Source: Desulfobulbaceae bacterium (GTDB lineage: Bacteria; Desulfobacterota; Desulfobulbia; Desulfobulbales; SURF-16). From it: DNA of 45,719 bases. Under the pieces are notes generated by a model. The model worked only from the letters and a program-made list of their open reading frames with translations, ran no database searches and was not told the DNA's origin. Where the stretch lies: contig JAHLLM010000043.1 in assembly GCA_020444175.1 (NCBI GenBank), positions 1-45,719 on the forward strand, given 5' to 3'. Positions 24,838-33,405 of this stretch are shown here, piece by piece (the first letter of the stretch is position 1; each line of letters opens with the position of its first letter). A program made the position numbers and the translations under genes.

Positions 24838-27800
24838 ATGATGATCTTTAAACGGCAGCATCTGGACGGTTTCCAGAAACCCCTCCTCCTTTTCCTGGGA
24901 GGGGTCTCCTGTTTTGTACTGGCAGCCTTCGTCTTTGCCACCTATTTAATACAACAATCCCATAACGACGAATCCGTTGCCAGACAACTGGAAAGCGTTC
25001 AACAGCTTTTCAACCAACAACTGCACCTTGAATCAGAACATATTACAAGTCTTCTCGAGTACACAGAAAGTGACCCGGTCATCCAGGCAGCTTTTCTGGC
25101 CCGCTCCCGACCTGAACTCCTGCAGGCCGCACAACCTCTTTTTGACTCCCTCAACACCAAGCATAATATAACTCATTTTTATTTCATCAACCTCGACCAA
25201 ACCTGCTTTTTACGCATCCACAGGCCATCAAGCTATGGCGATTTCATCAATCGCTATACGATGAAACAGGCCGCACAAACAGGAAATGTTTCATCAGGAA
25301 TCGAACTCGGCCCCTTTGGAACTTTTTCCCTGCGCATTGTCAAGCCTTGGGTTATTGACGGCAAGCGTGCAGGATACATTGAGCTGGCCAAAGAAATACA
25401 CCATATTACCCCGCAACTAAAAAAGACTCTCTCCCTTGAACTCTTTTTTATGGTCGACAATCACTTCCTGACAAAGGACGCCTGGCAGAAAGGCCATGAA
25501 ACAGGAAGCTGGGATGAAATTCCCGGCTATGTCATTGTGGACAGAACCCTTCCCGAGCTCCCCGCTGATATTCTGCCCTTTTTAAAAAAGCCACATGGCG
25601 AAAATGAAGATCCCTTTTTTAAAGTTTCCATGGGAAATTCCAAGTATCGCGGCGGATTCGTGCCCCTTGTCGATGCCGGCGGCAACAATCTCGGTAAAAT
25701 TATTGTTCTCAGTAACGCCACCAAGGAGATCTCCGCCCTCAGTGTTGCAGGCATGATGCTGATTACAGGCATCTTTATCGGAACCATCATCCTTTTGCTT
25801 TTCGCAACCTACACAAAACGCCTTGAAAGCGGCCTTTTCCAGGCATTAGAAGACTTAAAAACCGAAATCCTGGCCCGGAAAGACACAGAGCTCAAGCTGC
25901 ACCAACACGAGGTGAATCTGGAAAAAATAGTCCTGGACCGCACGGCAAAACTTGAAAAATCAAACGCCCTGCTTGAAAAAGAAATCCAGGAGAAACTCTA
26001 CGCAGAGGCGCTTCTCCTTGAAAGGGAATCTCTCCTCAAAAAAACCGAGGAAATTGCTCACATAGGCAGTTGGTCACTTGATTTCGAGACCGATGAGCTC
26101 ATTTGGTCTGACGAAGTTTACCGAATTTTCGGACTCTCCCCCCAGAATTTCCGCCCCACCAAAGAAAATTTTTTAGAGGCGATTCATCCCCAGGACAGGG
26201 AAATGGTTGTAGCGGAGTTCCGTGATGCCATTGAACACATGACGCCTTTTAATCTTGTCCACCGAATCCTGCGCCCCGACGGGACAGTCCGCATTGTTCA
26301 TGAAAAATCAGAAGAACTCTTTGACAGTTCAGGAGAGGTAATTGCCTCAAGCGGCATGATCCATGACATCACGGAACAGGCCCAGGCCGAAAAAGCCCTG
26401 CAGGAAAGCGACGAACAACTCCGCCTACTCATCCAGAGCTCGGAAGATATGATCTCTCTGCATGACTTTGACGGCACCTACACTTACTACAACGGACCTT
26501 CCAGATACTCATCCAGACCGGAAGATATTGTCGGCAAGACACCTTATGATTTTTTCAGCAGGGAAACAGCCGAAAAACTCGTCAAATTGATCCAGGAAAC
26601 TGCCGCCACCGGTAAAAGCCGGACATACGAAATACAACTTGACTGGTTCGGTGAAAAAATCTGGTTTTCTGAATACATCTATCCTGTTTTTGAAGAAGAC
26701 GGAACCATCACCAAGGTTGCAAAGATTCGTCGCAATATAAACGAACTGAAAATAGCTGAGGAGGAAATTCAGACATCCCAACAGAATCTGCTGACAAGAA
26801 AGGAAGCGGAAAGAAAAATCCGACATGCCTACAGCGAACTTGATCAGATATTTAACGCAGCTGTGCCGCTCAGCGTGACAAAGGACTACAAACTTGTAAA
26901 AGTCAACAAGGCCTTCTGCTCATATTTTGGCGTTACAGAGCAGGAAATAACCGGGAAATATTGTCACGATCTCTGGGACCATGATTTTTGCGAATCAAGC
27001 GTTTGTCCCGTAAAGAATATCTTTGATGGAGCCGAAACCTTCCAACGCTCCATTGACAGACTTGTCAATGGCCGTCACATTACCTGCTCCATCCGGGCTG
27101 TTCCCTATAAAGACGAACACGGCCAACTCCTAGGTGTTGTGAGCACTTTTTTTGACATGTCTGCCCACAAAAAAGCAGAAGACAATCTCCAAAAAGCGCA
27201 AAATCAACTTCTCCATGCAGAAAAATTAAGCGCTGTCGGTCAGCTATCCGCCTCAATCGCCCACGAATTCAACAATCCTCTCCAGGGAGTTATGGCGGTT
27301 TTGAGTGGTGTAAAAAGAAGAGTTTCCCTGGACACAGACAACGCGAAACTTGTTGACCTTGCCCTCACCGAATGCAACAGAATGAAATCACTCATAAAAG
27401 ACTTGCAGGACTTTTACCGTCCAACCACAGGCATTATTGCCCCCATGGACCTCCACGATGCAATCGATACCATCCTGCTCATATCCAAGAAAAACCTAAG
27501 AGGTAAACGCATCCGCATCAAGAAAAAATACACCCCTGATCTGCCGCATATCGAAGCCGTTTCCGACCAGATCAAACAGGTAATCCTGAATTTGGTCAAC
27601 AACGCTTCCTATTCCTGTGGAGACGACGGCACAATAGAGATCTCAACAAAAACTCTGGAAGATAAAATCGCCCTGTCCATTAAAGATTCGGGCAAAGGAA
27701 TCAAACCGGATAATCTGAAGCATATCTTTGAACCGTTTTACACAACCAAGCCAGCCGTTAAAGGAACAGGTCTCGGTTTATCCGTCAGTTACGGAATTGT

Positions 27801-27948
27801 AAAAAAACATGGGGGGAATATCCAGGTGGAAAGTGAACCGGATAAGGGGGCAACATTTACGGTTACCCTGCCCATCAAAGCAGTAAGGCCAGAGGAAGCT
27901 GAACAAACATCTTCTGCTCAGCCTCTCCCCGGCCCAAGGAAAAATTAA
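24838..27948 (+). CDS. Membrane sensor histidine kinase with three PAS domains
   Basis: This protein of about 1036 residues has TM1 (about 16-39), a 260-residue periplasmic sensor that looks CACHE-like, and TM2 (about 300-326). A coiled coil (330-395) and three PAS regions follow (about 397-520, 523-645, 665-785); the third contains a cysteine cluster (CHDLWDHDFCESSVCPVKN). Then come the HisKA phospho-acceptor H810 in IAHEFNNPLQG and a HATPase with the N box NLVNNAS, DSGKGI and GTGLGLSV. It ends shortly after the ATPase without a receiver domain, so a separate response regulator must exist; none is adjacent. The start is one of three consecutive codons (TTG 24835, ATG 24838, ATG 24841). It is likely coexpressed with the FG-GAP protein gene upstream. 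The signal is unknown. Confidence 0.92.
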   Translation: MMIFKRQHLDGFQKPLLLFLGGVSCFVLAAFVFATYLIQQSHNDESVARQLESVQQLFNQQLHLESEHITSLLEYTESDPVIQAAFLARSRPELLQAAQPLFDSLNTKHNITHFYFINLDQTCFLRIHRPSSYGDFINRYTMKQAAQTGNVSSGIELGPFGTFSLRIVKPWVIDGKRAGYIELAKEIHHITPQLKKTLSLELFFMVDNHFLTKDAWQKGHETGSWDEIPGYVIVDRTLPELPADILPFLKKPHGENEDPFFKVSMGNSKYRGGFVPLVDAGGNNLGKIIVLSNATKEISALSVAGMMLITGIFIGTIILLLFATYTKRLESGLFQALEDLKTEILARKDTELKLHQHEVNLEKIVLDRTAKLEKSNALLEKEIQEKLYAEALLLERESLLKKTEEIAHIGSWSLDFETDELIWSDEVYRIFGLSPQNFRPTKENFLEAIHPQDREMVVAEFRDAIEHMTPFNLVHRILRPDGTVRIVHEKSEELFDSSGEVIASSGMIHDITEQAQAEKALQESDEQLRLLIQSSEDMISLHDFDGTYTYYNGPSRYSSRPEDIVGKTPYDFFSRETAEKLVKLIQETAATGKSRTYEIQLDWFGEKIWFSEYIYPVFEEDGTITKVAKIRRNINELKIAEEEIQTSQQNLLTRKEAERKIRHAYSELDQIFNAAVPLSVTKDYKLVKVNKAFCSYFGVTEQEITGKYCHDLWDHDFCESSVCPVKNIFDGAETFQRSIDRLVNGRHITCSIRAVPYKDEHGQLLGVVSTFFDMSAHKKAEDNLQKAQNQLLHAEKLSAVGQLSASIAHEFNNPLQGVMAVLSGVKRRVSLDTDNAKLVDLALTECNRMKSLIKDLQDFYRPTTGIIAPMDLHDAIDTILLISKKNLRGKRIRIKKKYTPDLPHIEAVSDQIKQVILNLVNNASYSCGDDGTIEISTKTLEDKIALSIKDSGKGIKPDNLKHIFEPFYTTKPAVKGTGLGLSVSYGIVKKHGGNIQVESEPDKGATFTVTLPIKAVRPEEAEQTSSAQPLPGPRKN

Positions 27949-27983
27949 GTGGAAAGGGTCAAAGAGTTCAGCCCCTCCCCCCT

Positions 27984-29198
27984 TTAAAGAGTATAGCCAA
28001 TCTCACTGTGCTGCGTAATATCAAGGCCCTGCACCTCGTCATCGGTGTTAACCCGCAAGCCAACGACAATATCAATTACCTTCAGGATTATAAATGTAAC
28101 GATCAACGAGTAGGCAATGGTAATACCGGCATCCATGGCCTGGATGGCAAACAGTTTCGGATTTCCAAAGAAAAGGCCATCAGCACCACCAGGATTAACG
28201 GCCGTAGAGGCAAAAAGTCCCGTGGCAAGTGCGCCCCACAACCCACCGACCCCATGGACACCGACCACGTCCAGCGAGTCATCATAACCAAGTTTTGCTT
28301 TGGCAATCACAGCTATATAACAGATCACGCCGGCCACCAGGCCAATAATGACTGCCGAAACAGGACCGACAAAACCGCAGCCCGGAGTAATGGCAACCAG
28401 ACCGGCAACAGCACCGGAGGCGGCACCGAGGGTGGTTGGTTTGCCCTGTATAACCCACTCAGCAATAATCCAGGAAAGAGCGGCAGCGCCGGCGGCAACC
28501 TGGGTGACAAAAAGGGCATTGGTTGCAATGCCGTCGGCAGCAAGGGCACTTCCTGCATTAAAACCGAACCAACCGAACCAGAGCATGCCTGCACCGAGGA
28601 CGGTCATGGAAACATTATGGGGATGGATGGCGTCTTTTCCCCAGCCTTTTCGTTTTCCAAGCATGAGCGCAGCCACCAGAGCAGCAGCACCGGAGTTAAT
28701 ATGGATAACAGTACCGCCGGCAAAATCCAGCCCGCCATGACCGCTGATCCAGCCACCGCCCCATACCCAGTGACAGACGGGGAAATAAACAAGGGTACTC
28801 CACAAAACAGCAAAGATAAGGAAAGCGGAAAATTTGATACGCTCAGCAAAGGCACCGGTAATCAGAGCCGGTGTAATAACGGCAAACATAAGCTGAAAGG
28901 CGCTGAAAAGAAGGTGGGGGATGGTATCACTGTAAGGTCCGGGTTCGAGACCGACGCCGGCAAGTCCGGCAAAATCAAGATTCCCGACAAAACCGCCAAC
29001 GTCAGGCCCAAAGGCTAGAGAATAACCATAGAGCACCCATACTATAGAAATAAGCCCCAGACAGATAAAACTTTGCAAAATTGTGCTCAGTACATTTTTT
29101 GAACGAACCATGCCTCCGTAAAAGAGAGCAAGGCCCGGGGTCATCAACATGACCATGGCAGTTGCTACCAGCATAAAAGCTGTATCACCAGTATTCAT
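27984..29198 (-). CDS. amt: Ammonium transporter
   Basis: This protein of about 404 residues has eleven predicted membrane segments of the Amt/Mep/Rh family. FYGGMVRSKNVLST, the pore region HWVWGGGWI, the twin histidines in VIHINSGAAAL and VVGVHGVGGLWG, and the cytoplasmic tail that docks PII proteins are visible. There is no signal peptide, unlike the second Amt at 30119. AGGAG lies at the correct distance from ATG 29198, so I preferred that start over the GTG at 29207. A strong sigma-54 promoter lies about 59 nt upstream, pointing to nitrogen-limited expression. It is convergent with the kinase gene (35-nt gap without a clear terminator). Confidence 0.96.
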   Translation of the reverse strand: MNTGDTAFMLVATAMVMLMTPGLALFYGGMVRSKNVLSTILQSFICLGLISIVWVLYGYSLAFGPDVGGFVGNLDFAGLAGVGLEPGPYSDTIPHLLFSAFQLMFAVITPALITGAFAERIKFSAFLIFAVLWSTLVYFPVCHWVWGGGWISGHGGLDFAGGTVIHINSGAAALVAALMLGKRKGWGKDAIHPHNVSMTVLGAGMLWFGWFGFNAGSALAADGIATNALFVTQVAAGAAALSWIIAEWVIQGKPTTLGAASGAVAGLVAITPGCGFVGPVSAVIIGLVAGVICYIAVIAKAKLGYDDSLDVVGVHGVGGLWGALATGLFASTAVNPGGADGLFFGNPKLFAIQAMDAGITIAYSLIVTFIILKVIDIVVGLRVNTDDEVQGLDITQHSEIGYTL

Positions 29199-29256
29199 TG
29201 CAATCACTCCTTTCGTTTTATTGAAATATTCAGTTTCACGTCACATGAGCATTTTA

Positions 29257-29272
29257 AGCAATAGGTGTGCCA
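29257..29272 (-). promoter_or_regulatory. Sigma-54 promoter of amt
   Basis: On the minus strand TGGCACACCTATTGCT matches the -24/-12 consensus TGGCAC-N5-TTGCW at every key base. It lies 59 nt before the amt start, leaving room for a short leader. An activator site was not identified with confidence. Confidence 0.85.
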
Positions 29273-29631
29273 ATAATCCCCCCACACACATATCCTACGC
29301 CAGCAAAGGGATTAGCTTCTATGAGCAATTCTCAGGATTAAATTTAATAACATTTTTGTAATATATTTATCCCCCTATTTTACAAAAAAGGACACCTTCG
29401 CAATGACAGCCAAGCAGCGCAAAAGCGAACAACCTCCTTCCTCTTTTCGCCTTTTCTCCACCTGAACCCCAAACAAAACAACAACGATACACTTTTGAAC
29501 ATTACAAAAATCAATATTTAACAAAAATGTTATAAATCTATTTTCACCGAACAAGGCTCCGCCGCCGTATATTTTTTTATATTCTAATAAAATTAGCAAC
29601 ATAGAGAAATTTATACTTCCCAAAATCCCTT

Positions 29632-29647
29632 TGGCACGCATTTAGCT
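29632..29647 (+). promoter_or_regulatory. Sigma-54 promoter of the glnB-amt-porin unit
   Basis: TGGCACGCATTTAGCT matches the sigma-54 consensus with GG and GC at the required spacing. The only departure is A for T in the TTGC part. It lies 49 nt before the glnB start. The remaining 29273-29631 between the two divergent promoters is AT-rich and has no supported gene; it presumably carries activator sites. Confidence 0.78.
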
Positions 29648-29671
29648 ATAATGAGAAACCAAAGAAATTAA

Positions 29672-30034
<363 letters not shown>

Positions 30035-30118
30035 CCGAAGATTACAAAAAGGAAGAAGCCGCTCAACTAAAAACAGCTTGAAAAAACAAGGGATAAATAA
30101 CATATAGAGGAATTAACC

Positions 30119-31432
30119 ATGAAAAAAATTATACTTACAACAGCTTTGCTAGCCATCCCGGCTCTGGCCTGGGGTGAAGGGGAAGCGCCAACCGCTTTAA
30201 GTAACGCCGACGCCATTGCGCTGGTTCAGGACCATGCAAATTACCTGTGGACACTTGTTGCCGCCGCCCTTGTTTTCTTCATGCAGGCGGGTTTTGCAAT
30301 GGTCGAATCAGGCTTTACCAGGGCAAAAAGCGCAGTCAACATTATGATGAAAAACATGATGGACTTCTCCATGGGTTCCATCGCCTTCTGGGCCATTGGT
30401 TTCGGTCTCATGTTCGGTGCTTCCAGCACCGGCTGGTTTGGCACAACAGACTTTTTTCTGAGCGGCTGGACCCCTGACGGCGACCCATGGGTCCTTGCCT
30501 TCTGGATGTTTCAGTGTGTTTTTGCCGGTACCGCAGCAACTATTGTATCCGGCGCCATGGCAGAAAGAACAAAATTCACCAGCTATCTCATATACAGCGC
30601 TTTCCTTTGCGCCATCATCTATCCGATCTTCGGCAGCTGGGCATGGGGCAGCCTGCTCAACGGTAACGGCTGGCTTGAAAAACTTGGTTTTATTGACTTT
30701 GCAGGCTCCACCGTTGTCCACTCAGTCGGCGGCTGGGCAGCCCTTGCCGGCGCTATTGTCCTTGGTCCCCGGATCGGCAAATACGGTCCTGCAGGTGAAG
30801 TTCGCGCCATCCCCGGCCACAACATCCCCATGGCCGCGCTCGGTGTCTTCATTCTCTGGCTTGGCTGGTTCGGTTTCAACCCCGGATCCACCACAACTGC
30901 GGACAAAAGCATTGCCATGATCTTTGTTAACACCAACCTGGCGGCCGCTGCAGGTGCAGTACTGGCCATGGTCACCTCTTGGGTTATGTTCAAAAAACCT
31001 GATGTGGGTATGACCTTAAACGGCGCCTTGGCAGGACTTGTCGGTATCACAGCAGGCTGCGCCAATGTCAGCCCGACAAGCTCAATCATCATCGGTGCCA
31101 TCGCAGGCGTCCTGGTTGTCCTTTCAGTTGTTACCATTGACAAAATGCATATTGACGATCCGGTCGGCGCTGTATCCGTACATGGCGTCTGTGGCGCCTG
31201 GGGCACCCTGGCAGCCGGACTCTTCAACATGGGCGGCACTACCATGAAAATTATGACCACACAGCTTATCGGAATCGGAGCAGCCTTTGTCTGGGCCTTT
31301 GGGGCTGCATTCATTCTCTTCAAGACCATTGACATAGTCGTCGGTCTTCGCGTATCCGAAGAAGAAGAAATGCAGGGCGTGGACATCTGCGAGCACGGAG
31401 CAAATGCCTATAACGATTTCCAGGTACACTAA
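30119..31432 (+). CDS. amt: Ammonium transporter with cleavable signal peptide
   Basis: This 437-residue AmtB-type channel begins with a signal peptide (MKKIILTTALLAIPALAWG), as in AmtB of enterobacteria. It then has ALVFFMQAGFAMVESGFTRAKSAVN, WAWGSLL, the twin-histidine sites STVVHSVGGWAALAG and VSVHGVCGAWGTLA, and the tail EEMQGVDICEHGANAY. It is cotranscribed with glnB, the usual PII-Amt pair. It is only distantly similar to the Amt at 27984, so the two are not a recent duplication. Confidence 0.97.
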   Translation: MKKIILTTALLAIPALAWGEGEAPTALSNADAIALVQDHANYLWTLVAAALVFFMQAGFAMVESGFTRAKSAVNIMMKNMMDFSMGSIAFWAIGFGLMFGASSTGWFGTTDFFLSGWTPDGDPWVLAFWMFQCVFAGTAATIVSGAMAERTKFTSYLIYSAFLCAIIYPIFGSWAWGSLLNGNGWLEKLGFIDFAGSTVVHSVGGWAALAGAIVLGPRIGKYGPAGEVRAIPGHNIPMAALGVFILWLGWFGFNPGSTTTADKSIAMIFVNTNLAAAAGAVLAMVTSWVMFKKPDVGMTLNGALAGLVGITAGCANVSPTSSIIIGAIAGVLVVLSVVTIDKMHIDDPVGAVSVHGVCGAWGTLAAGLFNMGGTTMKIMTTQLIGIGAAFVWAFGAAFILFKTIDIVVGLRVSEEEEMQGVDICEHGANAYNDFQVH

Positions 31433-31440
31433 TTTACCAA

Positions 31441-31462
31441 GCTCCGGGCATCAGCCCGGAGC
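31441..31462 (+). repeat. GC-rich hairpin between amt and porin
   Basis: GCTCCGGGC and GCCCGGAGC form a perfect 9-bp stem with an ATCA loop, 8 nt after the amt stop. No T tract follows, so it more likely moderates read-through or protects the upstream mRNA end than terminates fully. Confidence 0.75.
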
Positions 31463-31505
31463 GCAACATCAACATTCAATTATCATTTCAAAGGGAGAAA
31501 GAGAA

Positions 31506-32306
31506 ATGAAAAAAGGAATCAAAAAAATCGGCGGAATAGCCCTTGCGGGCGTTTTATTAACAGGTATTGCAGCATCATCTGCCTGGGCCGAAGAAGAAAA
31601 ACCAACAGCAGATCTGAGCGTTTCATTTTTAAGCAAATACGTATGGCGCGGCTGGGAGTTCAGCAAAGACAGCATGGTTATCGAACCTTCCATGACTGTC
31701 GGCTACAAAGGATTTGCCTTTAACATCTGGGGCAACCTTGATACCGATGAGCATGAATTTCTTGGCGGAGTAGACGAAGATTCAAGCAGCTGGAATGAAA
31801 CCGACCTCACCCTCTCCTATGACGCATCCTGCGATTTTGCTGATTACGGAGTAGGCCTCATCTACTATGCCGTGGATGGCTTTGAGGACACCCAGGAGCT
31901 TTATGTTACCGCCAGCCTGAAAACGATTCTGGCCCCCACTCTGACCATCTATCGCGACTACGATGTTGCCGACAGCTGGTACGTAACCTTCGACATCTCT
32001 CATTCATTTGCCATCAACGAGACAATGAGTCTGGATCTCGGAGCCAAGGTTTCCTACTATGACTATGACGACGAAGACGACCTTGCTGATCCGGATGATG
32101 CGAGTGATGCCTACAGCGCCTTCCATGACGGTGTCATCTCAGCTTCTATGACATTCCCCATCGGAGACTACATGTCACTTACTCCGGAACTTTACTACTC
32201 ATTTCCTCTGAGCAGCGAAGCTGAGGATGTTATTGAAGCAGGAAGCGCCAACGGAGACGACAGCGACTTCGTTTACGGTGGCCTCACTTTCAGTATGAGC
32301 TTCTAG
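31506..32306 (+). CDS. Outer-membrane beta-barrel protein, TorF-family putative porin
   Basis: This 266-residue exported protein has a signal peptide (MKKGIKKIGGIALAGVLLTGIAASSAWA). Alternating hydrophobic/aromatic strands follow (DLSVSFLSKYVWRGWEFSKD, FAFNIWGNLDT, LTLSYDA, GVGLIYYAVDGF and so on), ending in a strand with terminal phenylalanine (YGGLTFSMSF), the usual BAM recognition signal. Acidic loops are prominent. The YVWRGWEFS opening is typical of the TorF/TIGR02001 group. I chose ATG 31506 after GGGAG; the longer open frame from 31404 would run through the hairpin. Its place 73 nt after amt suggests it serves passage of nitrogen compounds through the outer membrane, which is inference. 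Confidence 0.85.
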   Translation: MKKGIKKIGGIALAGVLLTGIAASSAWAEEEKPTADLSVSFLSKYVWRGWEFSKDSMVIEPSMTVGYKGFAFNIWGNLDTDEHEFLGGVDEDSSSWNETDLTLSYDASCDFADYGVGLIYYAVDGFEDTQELYVTASLKTILAPTLTIYRDYDVADSWYVTFDISHSFAINETMSLDLGAKVSYYDYDDEDDLADPDDASDAYSAFHDGVISASMTFPIGDYMSLTPELYYSFPLSSEAEDVIEAGSANGDDSDFVYGGLTFSMSF

Positions 32307-32338
32307 GTTTTTTTTGCAGCACTGTTGTTCCACCCCGG

Positions 32339-32385
32339 CGGCACAGAGCCTTGTCTCCCCCACTCAACTCTCTGTGCCGTTTTTT
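32339..32385 (+). terminator. Rho-independent terminator after the porin gene
   Basis: CGGCACAGAG (32339-32348) pairs with CTCTGTGCCG (32370-32379), immediately followed by six T. It ends the glnB-amt-porin unit. Confidence 0.88.
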
Positions 32386-32566
32386 ATAGTAAAAACATTC
32401 AGTTAACAATTTTACCCGCTGTTTTTCCTCAAAACACACAACTGATGAAACCACAGGAAGGCACAACGCAACCCACCCGCCCTTGTAATGCCAACAAGAC
32501 ACATGAATGCCGGCGGCGGTTAAACATGTTTTACAAACCCGTCAAACTTTGACTCCCCATTAAGCC

Positions 32567-33307
32567 ATGAAAAAAAATATTGCTGTTTTCCAACACGTCA
32601 GCTGGGAAGGCCCGGGTCAATTTCTTCTTGATGCAGCAGATCGCTGCAACACGCAACTTAATATCATCAAGGTCTGGCAGGAGGAGATTCCGGACCTTTC
32701 AGCATATGACGGACTTATTGTTCTCGGCGGCAGCCCCAATATAGACCAGGAAGACGAATATCCCTTTCTGCGCAACGAGAAACAGGCAATCCGCTCCTGG
32801 CTGGCAATCGACAAACCGTGCCTCGGCATCTGCCTTGGCCATCAACTTGTAGCGGACGCCCTGGGTGCCCGGATTGCCCCGAATTTTTGCTACAGTTTCG
32901 GTTTTACCGAGGGACACCTGACACATGACGGGCGAAACCATCCTGTTTTCAAGGGATCAGACATTCGTTTTCCTCTTTACAAGTGGCACGGATATGCCGT
33001 AATCCCCCCAGTTCCAAGTCATTTCCACATCCTGGTAACCTCTACGGAATGCCAGGTTGAATCGTTTACAGTAAAAAATCGTGAGCACATTATCGGTGTT
33101 CAGTTTGACAACCACGCCGCATCACCCAGTGATGTTGTCGGGTGGCTCAAAGAAAACGCAGACTGGCTCGCATCTGTTGAAGAAAATTTTGATCCCCAAA
33201 AAATAATTGCCCAAGCTGAAAGACATCAGGCAAAGACAAAAGAACATTTTCTACAATTTTTTGAAAATTTTATTAATATGACGGATAGAAACAGCTTCAT
33301 CCACTAA
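32567..33307 (+). CDS. Class I glutamine amidotransferase-like protein with an altered triad
   Basis: This 246-residue protein has the class I GATase fold. GLIVLGGSPN, the nucleophile motif LGICLGHQLVADALGA and the WHGYAV strand align with GuaA-like stand-alone amidotransferases. The third segment, which should read GVQFHPE with the catalytic His and Glu, reads GVQFDNH, so both partners of the cysteine are replaced. A C-terminal tail of about 50 residues (DPQKIIAQAERHQAKTKEHFLQFF) is helical. With no synthetase partner adjacent, it may be a binding protein or use different chemistry. It lies between the porin and the nifV operon on the same strand, so a nitrogen link is plausible only by position. 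Confidence 0.85.
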   Translation: MKKNIAVFQHVSWEGPGQFLLDAADRCNTQLNIIKVWQEEIPDLSAYDGLIVLGGSPNIDQEDEYPFLRNEKQAIRSWLAIDKPCLGICLGHQLVADALGARIAPNFCYSFGFTEGHLTHDGRNHPVFKGSDIRFPLYKWHGYAVIPPVPSHFHILVTSTECQVESFTVKNREHIIGVQFDNHAASPSDVVGWLKENADWLASVEENFDPQKIIAQAERHQAKTKEHFLQFFENFINMTDRNSFIH

Positions 33308-33405
33308 TTACTTTTTAAAAAAATCTTAACCGAAAAAAAATTTACTAACCCGCATTTAGCATATCGAAATTTAATACAATTTTACATTTTTCAGCACGCG
33401 ATAAA

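Noticed and set aside
28008-29018. 336-codon open frame on the plus strand
   Set aside because: It is antisense to amt, whose membrane protein sequence is clearly real; the plus-strand product is low-complexity and polar.
29375-29641. 88-codon minus-strand open frame in the amt-glnB spacer
   Set aside because: It crosses the glnB promoter, has a biased composition and no support as a gene.
30619-31386. 255-codon open frame on the minus strand
   Set aside because: It is antisense to the second amt, with a Pro/Ala/Thr-rich composition typical of a shadow frame.
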